Assembly (NCBI GenBank): GCA_030685235.1
Contig: MU839090.1
Location: 248,001 to 312,000, forward strand
Length of the DNA: 64,000 nucleotides
DNA from: Copromyces sp. CBS 386.78
Lineage: Eukaryota > Ascomycota > Sordariomycetes > Sordariales > Sordariaceae
Direction of reading: 5' to 3'
Shown here: positions 47,344 through 57,683 of the stretch, piece by piece
How positions within the stretch are numbered: the stretch's first letter is position 1
Layout: each line of letters begins with the position of its first letter
Notes under the pieces: model-generated
Told to the model about the DNA's origin: nothing
Seen by the model: only the letters and a program-made list of their open reading frames with translations
Databases searched by the model: none
Translations under genes and position numbers: made by a program

Positions 47344-50300
47344 CTCTTGATGACCAGTTCAGGGTGTTGTGGACTCTCGTTGAAATTGTCGATCTCGGTT
47401 GTTTGACGGGGGCAGTCACGATATATGGGGTGACACAGATGTCGGGCATGAACGACCTGAACAGAGGTACGAGGTTGGTGAACTGGAGGACGAGGCCCCG
47501 AGAATAAAAACAAAAAGTTCTCTTTGTAAGAACGTTATACAAGGGGCCAAAACTTGGTAAACAGACTGAAGGCCGAAGAAGGAACGGCTTGGATTTATAT
47601 ATTGGATGAGAGAGTGATCATCCGAAAAGCGTTTGAACGTAAGAAGGGCGGGTGACCAATCAGACAGGGGTACCGAATGCGCTTGAATGGATGTAATGAT
47701 ACCCCGGAGGCCCGCCCCTTGTTGTTGTGTTGCAACACAGCAGGTAGGTAAAGACGGGATGGATCATGGATGGCCATCCGACCATCCTGCTGTCTTGTCT
47801 TGTCTTGTCTCTGTCGAGGAACCTGCATGCGCCCGACCCTCTAACATGCAGTTGAGAAGTGTTACCTAAGCCTAACTGCTGCTGCTGTTGTTGTTGGTTC
47901 GTTGGCAAGATTCGAGACTGAATGGTTGGCAGATATTGTAAGCAACTAGTAACCAACATATACACTAAAAGAGACATGCGAGAAAGATGCGATGCAACGA
48001 ACGAGCGAGCGCCAAATGGGTAAGGTTGGATGACAAGACTAGACTCGAAGACTCGGTAAGTGGATAACATCACAGCCGCCATTCAGGTCAGGCATTTCTA
48101 AACGGGGGCAGAGTACAATGAGAAAATGCAGACTCATAACCAATTTTCATGAATCAAATCAAGTCAAGAAACAGAAAGAAAAAGAAAAACCAATGCAATG
48201 GATAAAGAAAAAGCTGCAAAAGAAAAAGGGTTGTGGCGATGGGATGATATCGATCGGACCACCAAAAGCTACCATAAGATGGAAAAATGGAAGGGATGTA
48301 ACCCTCCGTACCGTATGTACGCAGAACGCAGTAAAGTGGGAACGGGAAACATACAGGTACAATATCCAGTACTATCATCCACTTCCAGCCCAGGTGTTTG
48401 CTTGCTTCTGTTGTTTCTGAAACTGAAACTTCTTTTTTTCTTGTCTAGTTGTGGGCGGAAAGGATACTCAGTCAAAGGGAACCGAAATGTGCGGCGGCTG
48501 ACTCGTGAGACCTTCTTTGTCAGCTTGTCACTCTCTTGTTTTCTTGTTTGGTTTTTTGCTTGTTGTTTCTGATTTCTTGTGCCTGGGGGGATTCGTGCCG
48601 TGTGTGACAATGCTTTAGTTGCGGTCGGAAGTATAGTAGATGGTAAATCTCCCAACATTCTCTTGTTGGATGTCATGGATGTCGGTAGGTACATCGATCG
48701 CTTTGGAGGATCAGTGGATTTGTTTGATGTGGGTTCTCTCCTCGTGCTGTTTCTTACCTCCTCCCAGCGAAGGTTGACTGCTACGTACAAGCAATACGGC
48801 ACCTTGGCGCAACGTTACGTCAGGGCAGATTTAAGCTTAGGGGACATCTAGCTGAGGAGAACAGCTTCATACAGAGACGCCTCTTTTTTGAGGTGGTCGG
48901 TGGTAACGTAACCGGTATACCTTACTGATATGCGGAGAATTATAGGTTCAGGTGGTTCGCGGACCGTCCCCTAGTATGGTAAGTTGAACCACGGCTTTTG
49001 CTGGGCGGTAAGCCATGCGTTATGCTCTCCCTGAGCTGGGCTCTTTGGCTTGGCTGTGAGCTGAATGGAAATCTTGTGAAGCCATGCCACAATGAGTTGC
49101 GACCCGAAGCGGAGGAAAGAAGGCGAAAGATCGTGAATCACCTTTTTCTGTTGGTCATTGCGGCGCTTTGAAAGCGAGCAACACTCTTCTATCCCATGTC
49201 TAGGCGTCTTGGCGACTTGACGACCTACCAACAGCCAGACTGACTTGAACCCACAAAAGTCTTTCAGGCTTCAGGCTTCACCGTAGGTCAGAGGAAAGTT
49301 TGTTGACAGGAAGCAATTCACAATGCAGAGAAAATGCCCTACGAGGCCGAGTGCGAGATGAAGATCGGCATAGGCTGGCCGCTAAACGAAAGGATTGGCG
49401 GTGATGCTTCCAGTGAATCTTTGAGCCGGAGGCGGGGCAATTAACCACGAATGACCGCGGATGCTGACCCGAGGCGGCACTCGAGATATGGTCGTATGAA
49501 CGCCATGAGGACGTGCAGATGCGAGGCCACAACTGCGGTTGGGTTGGGGGTTGAATGGAAGGATACACAAATGGTACTTTTGATGGTCGCGCCTACACAT
49601 CACATATTCACGATACCTCCTGCGTGTCCTGCTTCTGGTATCTGGAAGTTCGAGCCTCAACGTAGGCCTAAGGCGGTGCTCTGCCATATCGGCATACTCT
49701 GCCTCGGAGTGACAGATCTCGAGGCCGGCCCGGGTCGTTGGTTGGCTACAGTCCTCTCTCCTGTTTACTTATCAGCAAAGCCCCAAGGGGCAGCGTCTGG
49801 AACGAAGATGTCTTGTCCAACGAGCACTTGGTGCTTTATAAATAATCATTTTGGTGTTACACCGCAGTTGGGAGGATCCTGTTGTTCGGCGCCACTCAGC
49901 TGCCATACTTGATCTGTAACACGCTGATGAGCCACGATGCATCTCTCCTTTCCTCTCTTCTCTTCCTCCTGACCTGAGACCTGGATGGATGATGAACACG
50001 CTTACTGTATCCGTAAGAGAGGAGGTAGAAGGCGTCGTTATCGGTCGTTGCTCTGCTGCCCGAATCTTTCAAATCTGTTTCTACCACGGTTCGGCGCAAA
50101 TGAGGGCCAAGCATAGTCCGCCTAGAAGGAAAATACGACAAAAGAAACGCCATCGATGTTGTGAGCTGTGTGGTTGCGTAGGCTTTGTCTCATATGGTGG
50201 TAGATGGTGTCGAAGTTGAAATCATGTGATGGATCGGAGTCAAGGCAGCTCAAGGCTCGACGTTGCATCGTCCATGGTCTCACCTGCCAAGCAAGTGGTG

Positions 50301-50715
50301 AATATTCTCCCAGGCATATGATGTCGGTTTGGCAGGAGTGGGATAGATGGTACACGCTGTTAGATATTTACACATGTAATCCCTCGGGCAAGCATGGTGC
50401 GAAAGTGGAAGACAGGAATACTCCGAGCGAAGGAGCCGTTGAATGTTGCTTTCATGGAAGTCGTTCTTCACTCTGAGTCTTTAAAAGGTTGTAGTTGGAC
50501 CGTGCGATGTTCTAACGTTGAAGGTGCGCGTGCGGACATACGAGGTGAAAATCAATTCGATTGTCCGAAAATGATCAATGACTTCATGACAAAGGCGTGT
50601 GGGGTGCGTTACGCAGTATGTAGGCAAAATCCCACGCACGTATAGAAAACAGGACCCTTGGCATCGAGTGCTGACGGGGTAAATTCTAGCACATGGGCTT
50701 TTTTGTTCATGAATA
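47344..50715. other. Gene-poor region upstream of the hexosaminidase
   Basis: No gene recognised. Short simple repeats occur at 47790-47815 (TCTTG units) and 47876-47896 (GCT/GTT triplets). Frames such as the minus-strand one at 48269-48802 are low-complexity and unsupported. Confidence 0.5.
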
Positions 50716-50880
50716 CCGCATCTACTCATTCATAGCAGATATGCTCTGTGGGTCATGATGGGTTATAGGTGAATCCTATTGGAGAGATGCTGCATATGCA
50801 GCTAAGAGGGAGCTAAAATCGCCCGCATAAGCTGTGACTTTCCCCAAATGAGGAGATCTGCTATGAATGAGTAGATGCAG
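50716..50880. mobile_element. MITE-like element 2 (165 bp, 25-bp terminal inverted repeats)
   Basis: Left arm CCGCATCTACTCATTCATAG (continuing CAGAT, 50716-50740) matches the reverse complement of 50856-50880 at 24 of 25 positions. TA dinucleotides flank both ends (50714-50715 and 50881-50882). No coding capacity. The structure fits a Tc1/mariner-type non-autonomous element. Confidence 0.75.
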
Positions 50881-50964
50881 TATTACCAACCGTATCGGTA
50901 TCATACTAGGCGAACAGCAGTCAGTGTTAAGGTATCTGTCTTGCAACTAGTGGCTGGCGCAATA

Positions 50965-51299
50965 CCGTATAATCTCGTCAAATTGATTTTCGGGAAACCG
51001 CTTTTCAGGCACATATATGCCATTTTCCTGCCCAATGCCAGGCATATGTATGCCCGCCAACTTGGGTGGGGGAGATGTGTAGCCACCCCGGAGCACTGTA
51101 AATTCGAAATTATTTTGCCCAGTCTATCCCCTCTCTTTTCCCCCTTGTCAGTCTGGCTGGCTAGGAGGGTGGGGCGCCAGATTTTACCCTCCTGTACAGA
51201 GGATACGGTTGGCACATATGCTGTAATATGTGCTTAAATCTGTACGTAAATGTGCCTGAAAAGCGGTTTCCCGAAAATCAATTTGACGAGATTATACGG
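50965..51299. mobile_element. MITE-like element 1 (335 bp, 49-bp perfect terminal inverted repeats)
   Basis: The left arm 50965-51013 (starting CCGTATAATCTCGTCAAATT) is the exact reverse complement of 51251-51299. TA lies at both borders (50963-50964 and 51300-51301). The interior is non-coding. The arms are perfect and free of RIP changes, which suggests a recent insertion or a size below the RIP threshold. It fits a Tc1/mariner-type MITE. Confidence 0.88.
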
Positions 51300-51301
51300 T
51301 A

Positions 51302-52060
51302 CCCTCGAATTCGAACACGGCAGGTATGTAGTATGTATAATGCAGCAGCAATAGCCGGTTCAGATATTTTCCGGAATTGCTGATACCAACTGCTACTTTG
51401 CTGATTAAAAACCGAGTTAAAAGTGACGGAACGAGGCGGACCGGGCTGGAGTTGCCCAGTAGGTTCATTCGCGTCTCCTTGACTGACAAAGCGGTCCGTT
51501 CAAGGAAGGAAGTCAAAGAACTCAACCAATCACGTATTAACACTCCGCACATTCTAGCCACCGACAAGCCACAAGCGCCACTTCACTGATCAGACACCAG
51601 CCACAGTTGTCAGAGCAAGTCGTTCAGTTCTGCTCGGCTTGGAACCAGGCTTCAAGCTCCAATCTTAAAATCTTCATCTCCAAATCAACCTACACGATCT
51701 CTCAACCTACCTACATCTTACGACCCGACAGCGTTTGTATCGTTAATATCCGAGCGCAATTCACGACCTTTTCGAAAACGACCCGGCTTCCTCAGCACAG
51801 GACCGCTGCACGAGCCCCGACCGACTGTCGCTTTCAACTTTCGCGTTCTTGACAGAGCAAGACTAAGGTCTGCACCGTCTGCGACCTTCCGCTGACCGAT
51901 TTTGCCGCCGCCATCCCGACACGAGCTCGTCAGCCTCCTATAGTCGTCGACTCTCCGTCGAGAACGGTCAACCCCAAAACGACCCTTTCATTCCCGACTT
52001 GCGCCTTCGTCCGCCTTCGTTTACCTTAGTCCCCATACGCCACCCCATCGATCGTGAACC
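51302..52060. other. Promoter and leader of the Nab2-like gene
   Basis: C/T-rich sequence from about 51640 to the ATG, typical of a fungal leader. An ATG-less open frame (51607-51852) has no recognisable product. Nothing else recognised. Confidence 0.5.
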
Positions 52061-53689
52061 ATGGCCACCGAACTCACCACTGGCACCCCTCTGGCGGATG
52101 CCCTCAATAATGCCATCCAGGAGAAGATCGTTGAGGTAGGCTGGGCAGGCAACACCACCGAAGCCGCCCCTATGGCTGAGTACCTCGTACTTATGCTGGC
52201 CAACGGGAAAACACAAGATGAAGTCGCCGCCGAGATTTCTGGCGACCTTCTCAGCCTGGGACCTGACGACCCGACCGCATTGCACTTCGCTCAGTGGCTC
52301 TTTGAGCAACAAAATGCCCTCGTTCCACAGTACAGCTCCGCGCCTGAACCCGCACCCGACGAGCAGGGTGCGATGGATACGGCACAAGACAATTCAACGG
52401 GCGACTTCAACATGGACGTCACAACAGACGGCTCTGGCAATGAGCTGAACGCGTATGTCACTTCATCATCAACCCTCGCTGGACCTGGTACCCTGCTAAC
52501 ATTGCAAAGTCCCACTGGACCCAAGGCTATGCGGAACGGAAGCGGCAACGGCATGCGCGGTGGACGGGAAAAGCGTATCATGGGTCAGATCAACCGTGCT
52601 ATGGACAGGACTCACGACCCCAACGCCGCTCTGCATCGCGTTCGCGGCCAGTCTGGAAACGAGAGGATAGCCCGAGGCCCTCCTACAGGCCCGAGAATGG
52701 GCATTGGAAGACAGCCACGTACGACAAACACACGTGTCGCCAGCATCGCGCAAGGATTGGCGAACATGGGCGGCCCTGCTGGCCCTGGTGGCATGGGCCC
52801 GATGAACCCGATGAACGGCATGAATGGTATGGGTGGATTTGGCCAGCCGGACATTATGGCGATCATGGAGCAGCAAAGGCACATGTTGCAACAGATGCAG
52901 ATGATGATGCAACAAAGTGGCGTTGCTCCCAACGGTCACGGCCCTCATGGACATGGTCGCGGTCACGGACGGCCGCTGTATGAGCGCACTAGCCGGCCAA
53001 ACTTCCGCGGCCGTGGTGGAGGCTTCCAAGCTGGCGGTCACCAACACTCTCAGGGCTCGGATGCCGGTCAAGGCGACCCTGCTCAACAAGGCCAGCAGGC
53101 TGGTGAAGATGTCGACATGATGCAACCGAAGCGCGAGCCCCAGAATCCCGAAGAGACGGTCTGCAAATTCAACCTTCGCTGCTCCAACCGGGATTGCAAG
53201 TTTGCTCACCAGTCTCCGGCGGCGCCGCCCAACATCCCAATCGACGTGAAGGACGTCTGCAGCTTCGGTGCGGCTTGCAAGAACCGGAAGTGTGTTGGCC
53301 GTCACCCATCGCCGGCGATCAAGGCGGCGCATCAGAGTGAAATGGACTGCAAGTTCTTCCCCAACTGCACCAACCCTCACTGTCCGTTCAAGCACCCCAG
53401 CATGCCACCCTGCCGAAACGGCGGCGAATGCAAGGTGCCCGGATGCAAGTTCACCCACGTCAAGACGCCTTGCAAATTTCACCCGTGCACCAACCGATTC
53501 TGCCCTTTCTCTCATGAGGAGGGTCAACGCGGTACATTCCAGGATAAGGTCTGGGTAGCCGGCGAAGAAGGCGAACAACAGCACGTTAGCGAAAGGAAGT
53601 TTGTGGACGAGAACGCGCCCGAAGACGTGATCTTGCCCGGATCCGAGGACCAGCAAGCGGACGCCAACATGCCTGAGGTTGTCGTCTGA
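52061..53689 (+). CDS. nab2: Nab2-type nuclear poly(A)-binding protein with five CCCH zinc fingers
   Basis: Nuclear polyadenosine RNA-binding protein acting in poly(A) tail length control and mRNA export. Preferred model: exons 52061-52452 and 52510-53689, 523 residues. The intron of 57 nt (52453-52509) has GTATGT, a GCTAAC branch site and CAAAG. It is a multiple of three without a stop, so unspliced RNA would add 19 residues. Order: N-terminal PWI-like helical domain (about 1-100), acidic linker, Arg/Gly region, Met/Gly/Pro-rich segment, Gln/Met run (MLQQMQMMMQQ), His/Gly/Arg-rich RGG-like part, then five Cys3His fingers (about 349-466) such as CKFNLRCSNRDCKFAH and CKFFPNCTNPHCPFKH. Four have CX5CX4CX3H spacing and the last CX4CX4CX3H. 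The tail is acidic. Confidence 0.93.
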   Translation: MATELTTGTPLADALNNAIQEKIVEVGWAGNTTEAAPMAEYLVLMLANGKTQDEVAAEISGDLLSLGPDDPTALHFAQWLFEQQNALVPQYSSAPEPAPDEQGAMDTAQDNSTGDFNMDVTTDGSGNELNAYVTSSSTLAGPGTLLTLQSPTGPKAMRNGSGNGMRGGREKRIMGQINRAMDRTHDPNAALHRVRGQSGNERIARGPPTGPRMGIGRQPRTTNTRVASIAQGLANMGGPAGPGGMGPMNPMNGMNGMGGFGQPDIMAIMEQQRHMLQQMQMMMQQSGVAPNGHGPHGHGRGHGRPLYERTSRPNFRGRGGGFQAGGHQHSQGSDAGQGDPAQQGQQAGEDVDMMQPKREPQNPEETVCKFNLRCSNRDCKFAHQSPAAPPNIPIDVKDVCSFGAACKNRKCVGRHPSPAIKAAHQSEMDCKFFPNCTNPHCPFKHPSMPPCRNGGECKVPGCKFTHVKTPCKFHPCTNRFCPFSHEEGQRGTFQDKVWVAGEEGEQQHVSERKFVDENAPEDVILPGSEDQQADANMPEVVV

Positions 53690-54074
53690 GTGATGGGGTG
53701 AAGGAAAGAAAAAGGTGGGAATTTTCAAGGCAGGTGCCACTTAAAGATATGTGGTAGTCGTGCAGAAAGGGAACTGGACCAGAAGGACATGGTGGTATTC
53801 AGGAGGGTGTTTTGGTTCTGTATTATATCACTGGGATGTGTGGGTCAAAGACTGGATGCTTAGATTTATTCATGATTGATGTCCATGCGGCGTTCCGGAA
53901 GAAAGGGCTTAGCATACAATTGGAATCCAAGGAAGGAGTCGACTTCGTCTACATGTTTCTTATTCTGAATGGGGTGTTCTATTTTGGAGGAGGGTATACC
54001 TATGGCACTGGAAGGGAACAGAGGAATTGCTCCCCGTAGCGTAGCAGCATTTGCAAACTTTCAGCGAATAGCTA
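53690..54074. other. 3' flank of the Nab2-like gene up to the transposon border
   Basis: Presumed 3' UTR. GC content is normal until the TA at 54073-54074, after which the RIPed element starts. No leakage of RIP-type change into this flank is obvious. Confidence 0.55.
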
Positions 54075-57000
54075 TTTGGGGGTAGGGGAAAAGTAGGACC
54101 TTTTGTCACCCCCTCTTCATTAAAGAGGGGGAAAAAATTTTATAGGACAAACTTTTATTATAGGACAAGGGCTGTCTAATACTATATAGAAACTCGTATT
54201 ATCACTACGTAAAAATGATTTTTAATATTGCGTTTTCGGATACTATATCGTAATACAATATATCGCTATTGCGTTTTGAAGTTATAAAAAGTAAGTAATT
54301 TATATATTAATAGATTAATAGAGGAGTTGTTAATTTATTATATAATACCTATAAATTTCGATAAATATTTCGAAGAGCTAGGAGAGGTATTAATTAGGTA
54401 TCGCGGTACCCGTATATATCTCGCCGTTTATTAGCGGTTTAAATCGCTTCGTAATAAATCTTTAAAATTATTAACGATTAAAAATATTTTTAAAATTATT
54501 AGGGAGTCCCGTACATCTATTGTTCACTATATAAAATCGTTGCGCGAATTTAATAAACCTACTATATTATTATATTTAGTAGGGAAATTCTATATATTAA
54601 TAGAGGCCGAAGAAGAAATTATTATATTGTATATAATATTCTATTTTAAAGGATAGTTCCTTATATTATATTAAATAATAATCGCGGCGGTAAATCGCTT
54701 ATAATCGTTGTAGGGCACTTTAGAAACTTGTAACGTAATATAGTTAATATAGTTTTTTAAAAATTATTTAAAATTGAAAACGATGATTTACTACGTAATT
54801 AATATTAAAAGGAGGTTTTAAAAATTAAATAAAAATTCTATTAATAAGTAGTTTAATAAATATAAAAAGGTATTCGAAATATATAATATTAATAAAAGTA
54901 ATATTTAGAATTATAACAAAATAGGTATTAAATTAGGTTATATAGCGGGCAGTCGCGTAAAAATAATTATATTAAAAGAATTAATAAAGTAGAAGGTAAA
55001 TTAATTATAGTTAATTTATATAGGGAAAAATACTAATTAATTTTATTATAGCTAGAAATTAATAATATTATTAATAGAGAGTCGGTTACGTTAATAATTA
55101 GTATAAATTTAATTAGCAAATTTATTCCTATTTATATAATCTTTAAAACGGATCTAATAAAAGATTTTATTAATAATAATTTTAATAATTCCGTACGGTT
55201 TACTAAATTACTAACCGATTTGTCGAATAATAAACTTACACTTAATTAATTAAAATATTTTAATTATTATTCCTTTTATTTATTATTTACTTTTACGAAA
55301 TTAAAGTAATAGGATACCTACGAGCTAATTAATAATAATACTGAAAATAAAAAAGAGGGGTTCTCTTTTCAAAATTAGTTTGGTTATAATTAATATAGGG
55401 TAGATTTTATTAATATAAAATTTAACAACCTTATTAGCGGCGTCGGTTTAAAAAAGCTTTATAAACTTATTTATTATTTATTAATTATCGACGGCTTTAA
55501 CGGGTATTATAGGATAGAAATTAAAAAATATATAAATACCTTTAATATTATTTTAATAATATTACTTCCCTATTTAACTTATATAATATAGCTTTTTAAC
55601 GTTAAAGTATTTTTATCTTTTAAATTTCACTATTAATAAGTATTAAAATAGTTCGTTTAAAAGAGAGAATTTAATTTTATATATATTACTTTCGTACATA
55701 AATTTAAAATTAATTATTACCCCGCTATCCCCATATTACTACCTTTTCTTTTTTCGATTAACTATATTATTCCCGCCGTTTTAATATATCTTTAATAATA
55801 ATTTAACTACGTATAATATTTTTAATAAATTTAAAAATATTAATATATATCCTATTAACCGGAATCAAATCTTATTTTAAATCCGAATAAAATAGCCTAA
55901 ATAATCTAACCCCGCCCTACTTTCGTTATTTCTTTAAAAAAACCGCTTTAAAAAAGCCGTACAAATTATTACCTATATTAAAAATAAATACTATTATTTT
56001 TTTAACTCCCCTATTCGAACTTGTTATCGTAATGCCGAAATCGTTATCTACGAAGCTCCCTTAACCTATAATAAGGTTTAAGAATATAACTATTAAGATA
56101 GGGAGAAAGCTATTAATTTCGATTGTAAAATAAAACGGCGGATTATTAAAGTCCTTAGAGAGGGGGAGAAACTATCTCTTTTAAAAGGCGATTTTAATTA
56201 AATAACTATAGAGAGAATTAATAAAGAATAGTAAGAAAACCTAAAGAAATAAATAAGGGCTATTAAAGTAGAAAGTTACAAAATAAAAAAGTAAGTATAT
56301 AATAATTGGGTTAATAATAAAGAGGGGGGTAAAGGGAAGGTATATTAAAAAGTATATTAAAATAATTAATTAAAAAAGAGGGAGAGCAATAGATTTATAC
56401 CTATTTTTAATAAAAATATTTTTAACGAAAAGGATAAAGGTAAAGATAAGAATGAGGGGGGATTATTCGTAATAAATATATAGGGTATACTAATACTAAA
56501 TACGGTTAAACGGGTATAGGGGGATATTAATAATAATTTATTTAATAATAATTGGCTAAATATTATTTTAAATAAAATTCTAAATAATAATCTAAAAGTC
56601 CTATCCTCCCCCCCTCGCCCGCCCGCCCCCCTAAAAATAGCCTTGTAAATTATTATTCGTATTAATATATAAGTTATTAACTCTATTATTGAAGACGAAA
56701 ATACCTTCGTTAATAATAATAATAATAAAACTATATTTAAAGCGGTATATAATAAGGAAAATAATAATAATAAAGAGGAAGATAAAGGGGGGGATAATTA
56801 AATGTTATTAGTACTCCTACTAATTATACTTAAACTTATACCTAAACTTCTTATATAGACTAAGCTATTTACCCTTAGACCTCTCGTATAAATTAAGCTA
56901 TTAATACTTCGCCTTACCCTTACTTTCGCCTCTATTTTATTATAACTATAAACTTTCAAAAAAATATTATATTAATTAATTTTAAAATTAATAAAAAGTA

Positions 57001-57475
57001 ATATTAAACTTTATATATAAGTACGAATAGAAGTACGAAGGCAAATTATAATAAATAGTACACTAATAAGGGTAGAAGTAATTATAAAGGAAATTCAGTT
57101 AATAAAGCTAGTAAAGGAGGTACTAAAAAAGGAGGCACTAGAACCTATATTAGAAAAGGAGGTATTAGAACTTATATTAGAATTTATATTAGAATTTATA
57201 TTAGAACCTATATTAGCGCTAGAAAACGATAAATAAAGATTGTAACCCTCTCTTTTATTTACTTACTACTTAATTAAATAATATTATAAATTTTTATAAA
57301 CTTTTAATACTATTATATTAATATACAACGTAGTATTTTACTATAGGGATAAGTTATTTTACTAGCAGTTTAATATAGGGTTTATCCTATAATAAAAGTT
57401 TATCCTATAAAAATTTTTCCCCCTCTTTAATAAAGAGGGGGTGATAAAAGGTCCTACTTTTCCCCTACCCCTAAG
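54075..57475 (+). mobile_element. Pogo/Fot-like DNA transposon, copy 1 (3,401 bp, RIPed)
   Basis: Terminal inverted repeats of about 94 bp (54075-54168 and 57382-57475), beginning (C/T)TTGGGGGTAGGGGAAAAGT. TA target duplications lie at 54073-54074 and 57476-57477. It encodes a DDE_1-type transposase on the plus strand. CA/TG are depleted and stops numerous. Copy 2 (57684-61083) is its inverted near-twin. Confidence 0.9.
54330..56250 (+). pseudogene. RIPed pogo/Fot-type transposase (copy 1)
   Basis: Remnant of a DDE_1 transposase. The N-terminal helix-turn-helix region reads R-E-S-R-T-S-I-V-H-Y-I-K-S-L-R-E-F near 54500-54560, followed by I-L-x-E-A-E-E-E. The first catalytic region is N-Y-N-K-I-G-I-K-L-G at 54910-54940, where family members have M-D-E-T-G. 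The second is L-L-I-I-D-G-F-N-G near 55480-55505, with Asp kept. The third is a P-Y-L-T-Y-I-I-x-L-F-N-V-K-V-F stretch near 55565-55610, where Q-P-L-D-V is usual. Asp-to-Asn and Gln-to-stop changes are those made by RIP. A charged C-terminal tail continues to about 56250. Function is lost. Confidence 0.8.
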
Positions 57476-57683
57476 TATTAACAATTATACCTTATTATAT
57501 TAGAACCCCCTACTCGTTAGGACTTAAAACGTCTCTTCTAGGCTAGACGAGTATATAGGTAAGTAGTGTGTGTTTCGATTTTCCGTGTAATGTCCTATAA
57601 TAATCCTACTACGACCGGCACGCCCAGTAGTTAGAACGTTGGACGGCGGAGCGGCTTAACCCCGGCCTGGTCTGCCGTGGCTA
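57476..57683. other. Host DNA spacer between the two inverted transposons
   Basis: About 204 bp between the TA of copy 1 and the TA of copy 2. The left half is AT-rich; the right half (57600-57680) is GC-richer and looks unmutated. No gene recognised. Confidence 0.7.

Noticed and set aside
48269..48802. 177-codon minus-strand open frame as a gene
   Set aside because: Low-complexity Lys/Arg/Ser/Thr-rich translation, no splice structure or domain, and T-rich DNA.
52496..53740. 414-codon open frame on the minus strand
   Set aside because: Antisense shadow of the Nab2-like coding exon; leucine/histidine-rich with no domain, and the sense frame has clear zinc fingers.
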